DNA from: Desulfosporosinus acididurans
GTDB taxonomy: Bacteria; Bacillota; Desulfitobacteriia; Desulfitobacteriales; Desulfitobacteriaceae
Direction of reading: 5' to 3'
Assembly (NCBI RefSeq): GCF_001029285.1
Contig: NZ_LDZY01000003.1
Coordinates: 1-64,000, forward strand
Length of the DNA: 64,000 bases
Shown here: piece by piece, positions 17,829-26,450 of the stretch
Position numbering within the stretch: position 1 is the stretch's first letter
Layout: every line of letters begins with the position of its first letter
The notes under the pieces: generated by a model
Told to the model about the DNA's origin: nothing
The model's input: only the letters and a program-made list of their open reading frames with translations
Database searches by the model: none
Program-made: the position numbers and the translations under genes

Positions 17829-19904
17829 ATGATTAAATTCTTCACAAAAAAATCTAAGCCAACTAATCACAATCAGCCATACAGCACCAACAAGCACAAA
17901 TTTCGCCTGGTCTCCTGCACTATTGCCCTTATATGCGGTTTAGCCGTTATAAGCAATCTGGTTCCCTTTCATTCCCTTGTGGCCCAGGCCGCTCCTGCTG
18001 ATTCCATCACAGATCGAATCTACGGCAATACCCTCTATGATACTGCCATCGAAATCTCCAAAGCCGGATGGGATCAAGCTCCTGTTGCTGTCCTCGCTAC
18101 AGGGCAAAACTTCCCGGATGCGCTCACAGGATCTGTCTTGGCGCATAAAGTAAATGGACCCCTGCTGCTTACAGAATCCGATCATTTAGATCCTGCTGTT
18201 TTAAGCGAGCTGAAACGACTGGGGACAAAAAATGTCTATCTTCTCGGCGGAACCGTTGCTCTAAGCAGTTCTATCGAGCAAACCCTGATAGATCAGGGGA
18301 TTACGCCGACACGTCTCGCTGGGACGGATCAATATGGAACTGCTGCAGCGATTGCCGGTGTGGCAACTCCGACCTCGGACCAAGCTTTCATCGTTAATGG
18401 TGAACATTTTCCCGATGCGTTAAGTATTTCTTCTTATGCGGCGGCTCACGGGATACCAATTTTACTTACGCGTCCGGATTCCTTACCTTCAGACACCGCC
18501 TCAGCTCTTGCCAAAATGGGAGTCCGGCAGGTTACTCTGATCGGCGGAACAGCTGTTATTCAGAAAACCATAGAAGACCAGCTGGCGAAACTCCCGCAGC
18601 CGGTCACTGTTACCGCCCGTTATGCAGGATATGATCAGTACGAAACAAATAGTATCGTTCTAAATCAGCTTCCCTTTGACAGTTCCAAAGTCTATGTTGC
18701 CACAGGCGAAAATTTCCCCGATGCCTTAGCAGGTGCGGCCCTCGCGGCAAAAACCAATTCGCCGATCTTTTTGTTTCCTTCAAAACCATTAGCTTCTTAT
18801 ACATCCGCTTATCTCGATCAAAAACGATCATCGGGCACTGCCTTTACGATTCTTGGGGGGTGGGGCGTGATTAATTACAAGATGGAAAGTATCCTGCGTA
18901 CAGGAGTTATACAGCCACGAATTTCCTTGCAGTTTACTCAAGGCGGGCTCAGCGGAGCAACGGGAATGCTCAGCCAGCTCCAATCAATCCCTTCACCGGC
19001 TACCGATTATGCAGACCTGATTGGGCCGAGCTGGTATTACCTTGATGACGCGGCCAATGGCAATGTAACCGGGGGCTGGGATGCCACCCCGGGAAACTAT
19101 ACTCAATTCACAAGCGCCGTCCATGCCCGCGATCTTAAGGTTCTTCCCGTAATTCAGTCAAGCTGGGCGTCTCCAAAAACCGTAGACACGGTCTTGTCTT
19201 CAGCAGCAACTCGGGCAGCCTTGGAAAACAAGATTATCGCTTTAATCCAAAGCACTAACTCTGACGGAATTGTCATCGACTTTGAACTTATCAGCGACAG
19301 TACAGGACCCTATCTTACGCAGTTTATGCAAGAACTCTATGCTAAACTTCATCCTCTGAACAAGTTGGTCATTGAAGCGGTTATGGCTCGCACAGGCTCC
19401 GAGTCTTGGCTGACAGAATTTAATTACGCTGCGTTAGCGCAAAACGTGGATTATCTGGATGTTATGACCTATGACTACAGCCATTCAACTCCCGGGCCTA
19501 TTGCACCCCTTGATTGGATGAACAAGGTTATGGAATACACTAAAGGTCAAGGTGTTGATATGCATAAAGTACTCCTCGGTATACCTTACTACGGCAACGA
19601 CTGGTGGACTACGGGCAGCGGAAGTGACGCCACCTATCAGCGAAAAGCCGGCGGTATGGCCGAACTTGAGGCTTTAGCGCAAGGCCCCGTTCAGAGAGAT
19701 TCCTCTCAAATCCCTTATTTCAATTACACGGATTCATCCGGCAACCATACTGTTTATTACGACGATGCTCAAAGCTGGAATGCCAAACTGTCCCTGCTCA
19801 ACCAATATGGACTTGGCGGAATCGGAGCCTGGTCACTCAACTGGTCACTTAATCCTGCAAGCTCCAACGCCATATTCCCGCTCCTCAAGCAATATTTGCG
19901 CTAA
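17829..19904 (+). CDS. CWB2-anchored glycoside hydrolase family 18 protein
   Basis: ATG 17829 follows AAAGGAGGGG perfectly. The 691-aa product has an N-terminal hydrophobic export segment ending AQAA. Three CWB2 repeats span about residues 57-355. A GH18 TIM-barrel domain of the YaaH/chitinase-like type spans about 370-690. The active-site strand reads DGIVIDFEL: catalytic Glu486 and its partner Asp484 are present, while the usual middle Asp is Val, as often seen outside true chitinases. MTYDYS and GIPYYGNDWW are typical later strands. It probably hydrolyses GlcNAc-containing glycan such as peptidoglycan, possibly during sporulation or wall turnover. It is the only enzyme of this CWB2 set on the plus strand and shares a 214-bp divergent promoter region with the subtilisin gene. 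Confidence 0.92.
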   Translation: MIKFFTKKSKPTNHNQPYSTNKHKFRLVSCTIALICGLAVISNLVPFHSLVAQAAPADSITDRIYGNTLYDTAIEISKAGWDQAPVAVLATGQNFPDALTGSVLAHKVNGPLLLTESDHLDPAVLSELKRLGTKNVYLLGGTVALSSSIEQTLIDQGITPTRLAGTDQYGTAAAIAGVATPTSDQAFIVNGEHFPDALSISSYAAAHGIPILLTRPDSLPSDTASALAKMGVRQVTLIGGTAVIQKTIEDQLAKLPQPVTVTARYAGYDQYETNSIVLNQLPFDSSKVYVATGENFPDALAGAALAAKTNSPIFLFPSKPLASYTSAYLDQKRSSGTAFTILGGWGVINYKMESILRTGVIQPRISLQFTQGGLSGATGMLSQLQSIPSPATDYADLIGPSWYYLDDAANGNVTGGWDATPGNYTQFTSAVHARDLKVLPVIQSSWASPKTVDTVLSSAATRAALENKIIALIQSTNSDGIVIDFELISDSTGPYLTQFMQELYAKLHPLNKLVIEAVMARTGSESWLTEFNYAALAQNVDYLDVMTYDYSHSTPGPIAPLDWMNKVMEYTKGQGVDMHKVLLGIPYYGNDWWTTGSGSDATYQRKAGGMAELEALAQGPVQRDSSQIPYFNYTDSSGNHTVYYDDAQSWNAKLSLLNQYGLGGIGAWSLNWSLNPASSNAIFPLLKQYLR

Positions 19905-19907
19905 GAG

Positions 19908-19951
19908 AAAAGCCGCCACTAATTTACTGAATAAAATAGTGGCGGCTTTTT
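19908..19951 (+). terminator. Rho-independent terminator of the GH18 gene
   Basis: Stem AAAAGCCGCCACT / AGTGGCGGCTTTT with a T run, three bases after the stop codon. Confidence 0.85.
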
Positions 19952-19978
19952 GGGGCAAAATTCGAGTACATATTTGCA

Positions 19979-19997
19979 GTGAACTCGTTCAGCTTCT
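19979..19997 (+). mobile_element. IS200/IS605-like remnant, copy B (short end fragment)
   Basis: AGTGAACTCGTTCAGCTT equals the left end of the dispersed remnant family, without the hairpin part. It is a fragment only. Confidence 0.35.
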
Positions 19998-20032
19998 GTT
20001 TATTGTTTATAATATTTCTCCGGATTTGTGTA

Positions 20033-20335
20033 TTAAATCTCATTTTGTCGAGGATGACGAACTAGGAGAATTTCAATTTCATCTTTTTCAAGCCGATAGA
20101 AAACTTTGTACGGCCCAGATTTTCCAATAGATAATAGTAGTAATTTAAGGTTAATGGGGTATCCTTCAATAACTACATCTTTTCCAGGAATATATATAGA
20201 AAAGTCTTGTCGTTGAAAATACTCATTGATGTATCTCCTCAAGAATGCTGCCATAGGTCTAAGTTCTATTTCTCGTCTCCATTTATCTAATGATATGAGT
20301 GAATCAACCGCTGATCTTCTCCAGTGGATTTTCAT
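20033..20335 (-). CDS. ParE/RelE-like toxin of a type II toxin-antitoxin pair
   Basis: A 100-aa basic protein starting at ATG 20333-20335, which overlaps the stop of the upstream small gene by four bases (ATGA). The C-terminal pattern (VFYRLEKDEIEILLVRHPR) is typical of the RelE/ParE fold: a central beta-sheet ending in a strand rich in Val/Leu and a conserved Arg-His. Such toxins cleave ribosome-bound mRNA (RelE) or inhibit gyrase (ParE); which applies is unknown. The assignment rests on fold-like pattern, size and the coupled partner. The pair is alone between the GH18 gene and the glycosylation operon. Confidence 0.7.
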   Translation of the reverse strand: MKIHWRRSAVDSLISLDKWRREIELRPMAAFLRRYINEYFQRQDFSIYIPGKDVVIEGYPINLKLLLLSIGKSGPYKVFYRLEKDEIEILLVRHPRQNEI

Positions 20336-20574
20336 AAAGAACCTAACGCTTTATCAATTTCTGAATCAGAAAGAATCGGGTTATCTCCTTCTAAAGCCTC
20401 TAATAGCAGTCGCTTTTCCTCGTCATCAGTTACTTCGTAAACATTAGCATCATTATTGTCCGGATATTGTTCGACTTCGAATAATAAAAATTTCCGGTTA
20501 CCAATTTCAAAATAAGATGAACCTGAATTAACTGCTTCAAGGATGTCCTTATTTTCGATTTTAGTTGCTTTCAA
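20332..20574 (-). CDS. Probable antitoxin partner
   Basis: Small acidic protein (80 aa from TTG 20574, which has GGAGAGGAG eight bases before it; a TTG at 20595 in frame lacks such a site). The N-terminal half is predicted beta strands (SSYFEIGNRKFLLFEVEQY) and the C-terminal half is acidic helix (DDEEKRLLLEALEGDNP), typical of an antitoxin that wraps its toxin. It is translationally coupled to the downstream toxin by a 4-bp overlap. No DNA-binding motif is obvious. The family was not recognised by name; the function is inferred from arrangement. Confidence 0.6.
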   Translation of the reverse strand: MKATKIENKDILEAVNSGSSYFEIGNRKFLLFEVEQYPDNNDANVYEVTDDEEKRLLLEALEGDNPILSDSEIDKALGSL

Positions 20575-20646
20575 ACTATCAATCTCCTCTCCCAAACAAA
20601 GGATTGAGATAATTATATCATGATTTGCTGGATTGTCCCCAAAAAA

Positions 20647-21357
20647 TTATTGCTCGGGCCAGATCCTGCTCATCATTGAGTTAAGGATGATGGCCAAGCT
20701 CACCTTAAACATATAGTACCCGCTTTTGAAGGGGGTGATTGATGAGCTGCCTGAAATACGAGCGTCCATTTCCACCGAGACTTCTATAACCCGTATGCCG
20801 TTTTTGACCAAGGTTACAATGGCATCGGGTTCCGGGTAGTCTGTTGAATAATGGGCCGAGACCATACGCAGGGCTCTCTGGTTATAGGCACGAAATCCCG
20901 AGGTCGGGTCCGTGTATTTCCGGCGCACAACGGACTGGATCGTTTTACTTAAAAGATAGATTCCCATGCGCCGGGACCGGGAGGATTTATAGGCCGTTTT
21001 GCTCAAAAAACGCGATCCTATGGTAACATCAGCTCTGTCCTTGAGAATGGGCTCGATCAATTTATCAATCTCTTCGGCTCTGTGCTGCCCGTCTCCATCT
21101 ACTTGCAGGGCAGCATCATAGTGGTTTCTAACGGCATAGAGAAACCCCGTTTGTACAGCTCCCCCGATTCCCAAATTCACAGGCAGGGAAATGACCTTTG
21201 CCCCATGTCTGCGGGCAACCTCCGCCGTTTGATCTGTCGATCCGTCATCGATAACCAGAACATCCAGCCAAGAGGATACTTTTTTTAGATTGTCTACTAC
21301 GGTACCGATATTCCGGGCCTCATTCAAGGCCGGAACAATCGCTATTATTCGTTGCAT
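20647..21357 (-). CDS. GT2 glycosyltransferase, polyprenyl-phosphate sugar synthase type
   Basis: 236 aa with the GT-A fold typical of dolichol/undecaprenyl-phosphate mannosyl- or glucosyltransferases. It has IVPALNEARNIGTVV at the N-terminus, VIDDGSTDQT for nucleotide binding, and QVDGDGQH as the metal-binding DxD-type site. The C-terminus has one hydrophobic stretch. It should transfer a sugar from a nucleotide donor to lipid phosphate at the inner membrane face. It is last in a tight minus-strand set (gaps of 9 and 3 bp) with a DUF2304 protein and a GT39-like membrane transferase. That order suggests lipid-linked sugar is made here and used by the GT39 protein outside the membrane. Acceptor and sugar are unknown. 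Confidence 0.85.
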   Translation of the reverse strand: MQRIIAIVPALNEARNIGTVVDNLKKVSSWLDVLVIDDGSTDQTAEVARRHGAKVISLPVNLGIGGAVQTGFLYAVRNHYDAALQVDGDGQHRAEEIDKLIEPILKDRADVTIGSRFLSKTAYKSSRSRRMGIYLLSKTIQSVVRRKYTDPTSGFRAYNQRALRMVSAHYSTDYPEPDAIVTLVKNGIRVIEVSVEMDARISGSSSITPFKSGYYMFKVSLAIILNSMMSRIWPEQ

Positions 21358-21366
21358 ACCTTCGTT

Positions 21367-21783
21367 TTACACGTCCTTATGCGGACTCGTTTCCGCTGCT
21401 TGTTTCCGCTTCCCAGTTTGCGGGGATTTTGTCTGAGGGCTCTGCTGCAAATTTCTTAAATCGTCTTCAAGTAAAGCAATTCTCTGCACCAAAACACGAT
21501 TCGTGGAACTCAATCTAGATATCTCCAGAGAAAAATGGACACAAAGAATAAAGACCAAAACCCCGAAGATTACGAAAATCGCGGAGGGTGCGTAGTAAAT
21601 CCCCATGAGGTTCGCCAAATACTCGATCCCGTTTCTCCACAAGGATAAGAAGATCATGCCAAAGCCCGCAACAATCCAAATTAAGGAATATTCAACGGCC
21701 AGACGACGCTGGCGAACTTGTTCGATAATAAACCCTGTGACCAAAATGCTCATAATGAGTACGACGATTTGGACACGCGTCAT
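21367..21783 (-). CDS. DUF2304 membrane protein
   Basis: 138 aa. Three hydrophobic segments (near residues 5-22, 32-50 and 70-92) are followed by a coiled-coil-like, charged C-terminal tail (RVLVQRIALLEDDLRNLQQ). The size and layout fit DUF2304, often found next to GT2 polyprenyl-phosphate sugar synthases and thought to help them act at the membrane. Here it lies between a GT2 gene and a GT39-like gene. Role inferred from neighbours only. Confidence 0.75.
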   Translation of the reverse strand: MTRVQIVVLIMSILVTGFIIEQVRQRRLAVEYSLIWIVAGFGMIFLSLWRNGIEYLANLMGIYYAPSAIFVIFGVLVFILCVHFSLEISRLSSTNRVLVQRIALLEDDLRNLQQSPQTKSPQTGKRKQAAETSPHKDV

Positions 21784-21786
21784 CGT

Positions 21787-23094
21787 TTATGCCAACCTCC
21801 TAGGGGCTCTTCCCGGTCTCCGCAGCAGCTTCCCGGCTCCTTGAAGGAGCAGAACAAAACCCAGGGACCCCACCAAAATCATTGCCGGCATCACCGGCAG
21901 GCGATAGCGTCCTCCTGAAACAACTGTGATCATACTCACGATAAAGCTGTAGTAAAGTATATAAAGCAAAAGAAAACTGTATTTCTTCAACCAAATAATA
22001 CTTAAGATTATTCCGCTTAAGCCTAAAAGCAGATACCACTTATCAAGGAAGGCCCCTTTCATTTTATAGGCCTGCCCTTCTTCGGGGCTTACGGGCTGCC
22101 AAAACAGGTTCTTTTCTTTGGCAAAAGTGCGCTCCAAGAACAACACTGGATGGCTGACGATATAGGAGACACCCAGACTCTTATACTCTTTTTCCTGCTC
22201 CAGGAGAGGAAGTTTATCGATCCTTGCTTTGACTGCCGGGTCATAGCTGGGTTGATCCATGACGAAATAACTGTTTGTAATCGTTCGAGGGTTATTCCCT
22301 AAATAAAACTCATAAGAACCGTAATTGGAAACGGCTATAAACTGATGATATTTCAACTCATTACGTATCCACCAGGGGCTCATGACTACAACGGTCATGA
22401 AGAGAATCAGCATAAAATCCCGCAGCGCCTGCTTCAGCCGCCAGCCTTTCATCCAGAATATCCAAAATCCCAGAACAGGGAAATAGAGCAAGAGCAAGGG
22501 ACGAACAAGATTGGAAACTCCTATCATCGCTCCCAAAATCAAAAGAGTTGTTAGTTTGGGCCGGCTGATTTCGCGGGCATAGCGCACTGAATAATACAGA
22601 AACAGCCAAATGGCCAAAACATACGTCGTTTCTGTCAAGACATACATCCCCCAGAACGCGAACAAGGGGTAACCAAGTGTCAAGACGTAAGGTATCCAAC
22701 CATACCTCTTACCAAACAGAAGCTCACCGGTCTTGAAAGCAAGTACCGCGCTGGCTGCTCCAAGCACACCATGGAGAACCATAACCACCATTGCGTAACT
22801 TTTAAAACCAAAAACTCCATAGATTAAGGCTAAAAGCAGGGGATACACAGGTCCTATCACATAGTCACGCGTCTTAGGAAAAGCTTGGACAACATGATTA
22901 ACACCTTCCGCAAAATTCGCCGTATTCATCAGGCCTTTGCCCTGGAGAAAGTTCTCAGCGATATTAGAGTAAAGATAGCCATCCGGAGAGATAAAATAGC
23001 GTACAGGATAGGATTTTATATATAGAAGCTCAATGCCTAAGGCTATGAAGAACAGGAGGCCTGTTATCCATAGCCTTTTATATTGCTGTGCCAA
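21787..23094 (-). CDS. GT39/ArnT-like membrane glycosyltransferase
   Basis: 435 aa, from a TTG at 23094 after GGGGG. About ten hydrophobic segments are visible. The first outer loop (YFISPDGYLYSNIAENFLQG) carries the acidic Asp expected of protein mannosyltransferase-type (GT-C) enzymes that use lipid-phosphate sugars. PWWIRNELKYHQFIAVS is a typical motif of this superfamily. It probably transfers a sugar from undecaprenyl phosphate to an extracellular acceptor. With the GT2 and DUF2304 genes downstream and a CWB2 hydrolase upstream (32-bp gap), surface-protein glycosylation is a reasonable inference; wall polymer modification is the alternative. Confidence 0.8.
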   Translation of the reverse strand: MAQQYKRLWITGLLFFIALGIELLYIKSYPVRYFISPDGYLYSNIAENFLQGKGLMNTANFAEGVNHVVQAFPKTRDYVIGPVYPLLLALIYGVFGFKSYAMVVMVLHGVLGAASAVLAFKTGELLFGKRYGWIPYVLTLGYPLFAFWGMYVLTETTYVLAIWLFLYYSVRYAREISRPKLTTLLILGAMIGVSNLVRPLLLLYFPVLGFWIFWMKGWRLKQALRDFMLILFMTVVVMSPWWIRNELKYHQFIAVSNYGSYEFYLGNNPRTITNSYFVMDQPSYDPAVKARIDKLPLLEQEKEYKSLGVSYIVSHPVLFLERTFAKEKNLFWQPVSPEEGQAYKMKGAFLDKWYLLLGLSGIILSIIWLKKYSFLLLYILYYSFIVSMITVVSGGRYRLPVMPAMILVGSLGFVLLLQGAGKLLRRPGRAPRRLA

Positions 23095-23126
23095 TGAATC
23101 AAACCCCCGTGTTCTATTTCATAGAA

Positions 23127-25535
23127 TTAAGAAGACGTCAGCAGACTTTCTAAAGTCTGCTCAGTAGAAGTTGAGATAACTCCTGTTCCGCCGAGTATAT
23201 AAGCCTTCGTTGTTTTTCCGCTTTGGGCCTTCAGGTAGGCCTTTGTATCAGCGTTTAAGCTCCCTTGCGGAATTAAGAGCAAGGGGCTTCCCGTAACGGC
23301 GGCAAAGGCTCCTCCTGCTAATCCGTCCGGAAACGTTTCGCCCGTCGCAATAACTAAAGTTGTTGGGTCTTGTTGAAAATAGTTTACAATCTTAATCATC
23401 GTATCATATTTTGTCTCCCCAGCCAAGCGCACCGGCCCATAGTTCTCCAAGGGACCGCCCTTGCTGTCAAAGGCTGTGGAAACGGCGTATTCCCCGCCGA
23501 CGATAATCGTTTTCGTTACTTTGTAATCTTGCAAAAGCTGCAGTGTTGAGTCAGGCAGCGTATTCCGTTCCGTCAGAAGGATAGGAATCCCCAAGGCAGC
23601 AGCCGGAGCCGAAGCAGATAAAGCATCAGGAAAACTCGTCGCCGAAGCAAGGATAACCTGCGTGCTGGGTCCCATTCTGCTGGCAATTGCCGCAGCAGTA
23701 TCGGCAGCGGAATTCCCAAAAATACGTTCATAGGGCAAATTAGCCTGGGTCAGGGCATCCGTCACTTTTGGGCTGATGGCAGCTTCTCCCCCGATAACAA
23801 ATACTTTTGTCCCTGCGCCCAAGCGTTTCAATTCCTGTAAGACATTGCTCTCCAGTTGGTCAGGGGCTGTTAGAAGGAGGGGTGCCTTTAATTTTCTGGC
23901 CAGCGGGGCTGCCGCCAGAGCATCCTGGAAGCGGTCCACCCGGGCCAGAAGAACAACAGGGGCAGAGTTATCGGCCCAGCCTTCTTGGGAGATCTTAATT
24001 GCCGTATCTTCGGCACGAGTCCCGTAAAGACGGGTTATTGCCGCACCCGCAGGCTGTGGCGGCGCAGGCGAAGTCGGAGTTGAACCCGATGTTGAGCCGG
24101 GAGTCGAGCCTGAAGTTGAACCTGAGGTTGAACCTGAACTAGACCCCGAAGTTGAGCCTGAGGTTGAACCTGAAGACGGAGTCGTTCCAGAGCTTGATGA
24201 ACCCGAGCCGCCGGCTGCCTGATAACCGGTTTGAGCACGTTGTGTAAGAGCGGCATCTAAACCAGGGCCTTGCAAAACTGTTTGATAGTAACCCGCCGCA
24301 GTAGCTTTATCATCTGTTGTCCCTTCAAGGACCAGTTTATCGGCTTCGTCCAATAGCTTATTATAGGCAGTAGGAAGACCGTTGTCTGCCCGCTGAACAA
24401 GATCTGCATCAACACTGGAGCCTTGTAAAACTGTCTCATAGTCTTGAACCGCGCTTTCAACTCCTGAAGCATCTCCCGTCTGAACCAAGTTGTCGGCTTC
24501 ATCCAGTAATTTCCCCAAGGCATTCTTTAAACCTGTGGCAGCCTGGGAAGCAGTATCTTGATTCAAACTTGGTCCTTGAAGAACCGTCCAATAATATTTG
24601 GCAGCAGTGGCATCGGAGGAATCCTTCCCTTCCTGCACGAGGGAATCGGCTTCAGCCAGAAGATTAGTTTGCGCACTTTGGATTTTCTGTGTAACTACGG
24701 TTTTATCGGTAATCGCGGAGCTGTCATAGGCCGTATTATAAAAACCCAGGGCATAGTAGGAGGCCCAGCGGGCATAGTTGAACCAATAATCTCCATTCGC
24801 AGCATCACCACCGCTTCCGCCGCCCGTCGCAAGCAATTGATCCTGATCAATCTTCAAGTCACCGGTATGTGTTTCCGCCGGTGTGCTGTAACGACTGGAA
24901 TTATTAGGCGGATTGACAGAAGGCAGGAGGTTCGCCGGGTACGTGGCGGCCCCGGGTGCAAAGGTAACTGCACTGTTGTATTCTTGACCCATGAGGCTGA
25001 AGATCGAATCCTGATAGGCCGGAGTTCCTGTCCTAAAATTAGGGTTGTTGCGTGAGCCCCAGTTGTTGTAGGCCCAGACGGCAAAATACCAGTTTTCCAG
25101 AACATTGCGGTCGCCGTTGCCAATTTTAGGCGCGGCCCGCCATTTTTGATTAAGTAATTGACAGCCTGTTTCTATGTTATAGTCAATATCGTTTTTCAGT
25201 TTGTCAATCGTCGCTGTATCGGTCGAACTGTAACTCGAGATTTGCATAATCCCGATTCCTATACCGTCCTTCCCAATTAAGGGATGGTCAAGCATGGGCT
25301 GTCCCGAATCATCGAGCTCATATTGCCTCCAGCCGCTTTCCATCCAAGCAATGGCTTTCAAAAGTACCGGAGGGATATTATATTTGTTTGCCCAGTAATC
25401 AAGTTTTTGCCCGATTTCAGTGTAATATGCTGTATTATCTACTGCTGCCGAAGCTGTCCTGACCGGTACCAGCTGCATAAAAAAGAGTGCGACCATAAAA
25501 ATGGCCAATAACCTTTTGTATCGGCGCCAAAACAT
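23127..25535 (-). CDS. Lytic transglycosylase (SLT) with helical repeats and C-terminal CWB2 repeats
   Basis: 802 aa from ATG 25535 after GAAGGAA, with a signal peptide ending ASAA. Residues about 38-190 are a lysozyme-like SLT domain with the catalytic Glu in WMESGW and GIMQIS. Residues about 288-440 contain three ~48-residue alpha-helical repeats, each with a LLDEADKLV-like start and TVLQGP-like end. A low-complexity Gly-Ser-Thr linker follows (about 443-490), then three CWB2 repeats (about 499-800). It should cleave glycan strands between MurNAc and GlcNAc while wall-bound. The three glycosylation genes follow at close spacing, so they may be co-transcribed from its promoter, which has a Spo0A-type box. 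Confidence 0.9.
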   Translation of the reverse strand: MFWRRYKRLLAIFMVALFFMQLVPVRTASAAVDNTAYYTEIGQKLDYWANKYNIPPVLLKAIAWMESGWRQYELDDSGQPMLDHPLIGKDGIGIGIMQISSYSSTDTATIDKLKNDIDYNIETGCQLLNQKWRAAPKIGNGDRNVLENWYFAVWAYNNWGSRNNPNFRTGTPAYQDSIFSLMGQEYNSAVTFAPGAATYPANLLPSVNPPNNSSRYSTPAETHTGDLKIDQDQLLATGGGSGGDAANGDYWFNYARWASYYALGFYNTAYDSSAITDKTVVTQKIQSAQTNLLAEADSLVQEGKDSSDATAAKYYWTVLQGPSLNQDTASQAATGLKNALGKLLDEADNLVQTGDASGVESAVQDYETVLQGSSVDADLVQRADNGLPTAYNKLLDEADKLVLEGTTDDKATAAGYYQTVLQGPGLDAALTQRAQTGYQAAGGSGSSSSGTTPSSGSTSGSTSGSSSGSTSGSTSGSTPGSTSGSTPTSPAPPQPAGAAITRLYGTRAEDTAIKISQEGWADNSAPVVLLARVDRFQDALAAAPLARKLKAPLLLTAPDQLESNVLQELKRLGAGTKVFVIGGEAAISPKVTDALTQANLPYERIFGNSAADTAAAIASRMGPSTQVILASATSFPDALSASAPAAALGIPILLTERNTLPDSTLQLLQDYKVTKTIIVGGEYAVSTAFDSKGGPLENYGPVRLAGETKYDTMIKIVNYFQQDPTTLVIATGETFPDGLAGGAFAAVTGSPLLLIPQGSLNADTKAYLKAQSGKTTKAYILGGTGVISTSTEQTLESLLTSS

Positions 25536-25582
25536 TTCCTTCTTCCCCTTCCAACCCTAATTCTTGTTTCTTTACTCATATA

Positions 25583-25589
25583 TTCGACA
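25583..25589 (-). promoter_or_regulatory. Putative Spo0A box before the lytic transglycosylase operon
   Basis: TTGTCGAATA on the minus strand contains the perfect TGTCGAA core, 48 bp before the ATG. Confidence 0.5.
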
Positions 25590-25674
25590 AGAATTAGGGC
25601 AGTCCTCCCGTGGGGGAAAAAACTCCATTATAAGCTTACAAGCAAAAAGCGCAGAGAATGATATTATTTTAATA

Positions 25675-25713
25675 AAAATTGCCTTAGTCCGGTGAAATTC
25701 CGTACTAAGGCAA
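25675..25713 (-). terminator. Rho-independent terminator after the GNAT gene
   Basis: TTGCCTTAGT and ACTAAGGCAA form a 10-bp stem; on the minus strand it is followed by TTTTTATT. It lies ~80 bp after the acetyltransferase stop. Confidence 0.7.
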
Positions 25714-25790
25714 CAAACTATTTTCTTCAGCCAATCGCTGAATCTCTTCTCTAAAAGCGGGGAACGATACGAGCATACTATTGTTTTGTT

Positions 25791-26450
25791 CTAACCGATC
25801 GAACGCAAAAAGCTTACCGAAGAATCAGTACTTTCCTCCACAATCCAGCCATCTTTCTTGTAGAAGCGGATGGCACGATCGTTCCAGGGAAGCGTTGACA
25901 GACCAACTTTCTTAAAGCCCTCTTGCTTCATTTGCGAACAGAAATGTCCGGTTAATTGATTAGCAATTCCCAAGCCTCGAAAGTTGGGAGCAACACCTAT
26001 GGCCAGGATTCTAGCCGAAGCAAACAAGCTGCGTTCCGAAGGAATTTGGCTATCTTTTGCTTGAAGGCAAAAAAGTGATTTGAAGGCCTCCGAAACATAG
26101 TTCATTCTATCTCTAATATGTTTTCTGACATAATCATCTCTAGCGTAGCGAAGCAGAACTAAGACAACCAGCTTCCAAAAATTTTGCCTGTAAAATTGGG
26201 AAAAAGGACGCCCGTTAATTGTCCCAAAGACAAAACCAACGATTCTACCCTTGTTTTTGGCAACATACCCATAGTTGGTAGGAGAATTCATAAATTGGGC
26301 ACAGAAGGGTCTCAAAAATCTCTGACCCATATGGCCTAAGAAATGATCGCCAAACACTTCCTCATACAATTGAGCGACTTCAGGAATATGATAGGGACTT
26401 AATGGTTCGACCTCAATTTCCGACGAATAATGAGGTTCTTTATTTAACAC
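25791..26450 (-). CDS. GNAT-family N-acetyltransferase
   Basis: 219 aa from GTG 26450, with AAGGAG about eleven bases before it; a GTG at 26462 in frame has no room for a ribosome site. The acetyl-CoA-binding motif A is clear in IGVAPNFRGLGIANQL, followed by WNDRAIRFYKKDGW, typical of GNAT C-termini. The N-terminal part (EPLSPYHIPEVAQLYEEVF) is the usual first strand and helix. An insertion of ~50 basic and hydrophobic residues in the middle is atypical. The substrate is unknown; its position between the wall-protein set and the polysaccharide locus allows, but does not prove, a role in modifying surface sugars or peptides. Confidence 0.8.
   Translation of the reverse strand: MLNKEPHYSSEIEVEPLSPYHIPEVAQLYEEVFGDHFLGHMGQRFLRPFCAQFMNSPTNYGYVAKNKGRIVGFVFGTINGRPFSQFYRQNFWKLVVLVLLRYARDDYVRKHIRDRMNYVSEAFKSLFCLQAKDSQIPSERSLFASARILAIGVAPNFRGLGIANQLTGHFCSQMKQEGFKKVGLSTLPWNDRAIRFYKKDGWIVEESTDSSVSFLRSIG

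Noticed and set aside
24035-24256. Alternate-frame Gln/Arg/Val-rich protein in the linker of the lytic transglycosylase
   Set aside because: It arises from the Gly-Ser-Thr repeat codons read in another frame.
24558-25055. 165-aa plus-strand open frame opposite the SLT gene
   Set aside because: It overlaps a gene with clear SLT motifs on the minus strand and lacks protein features.
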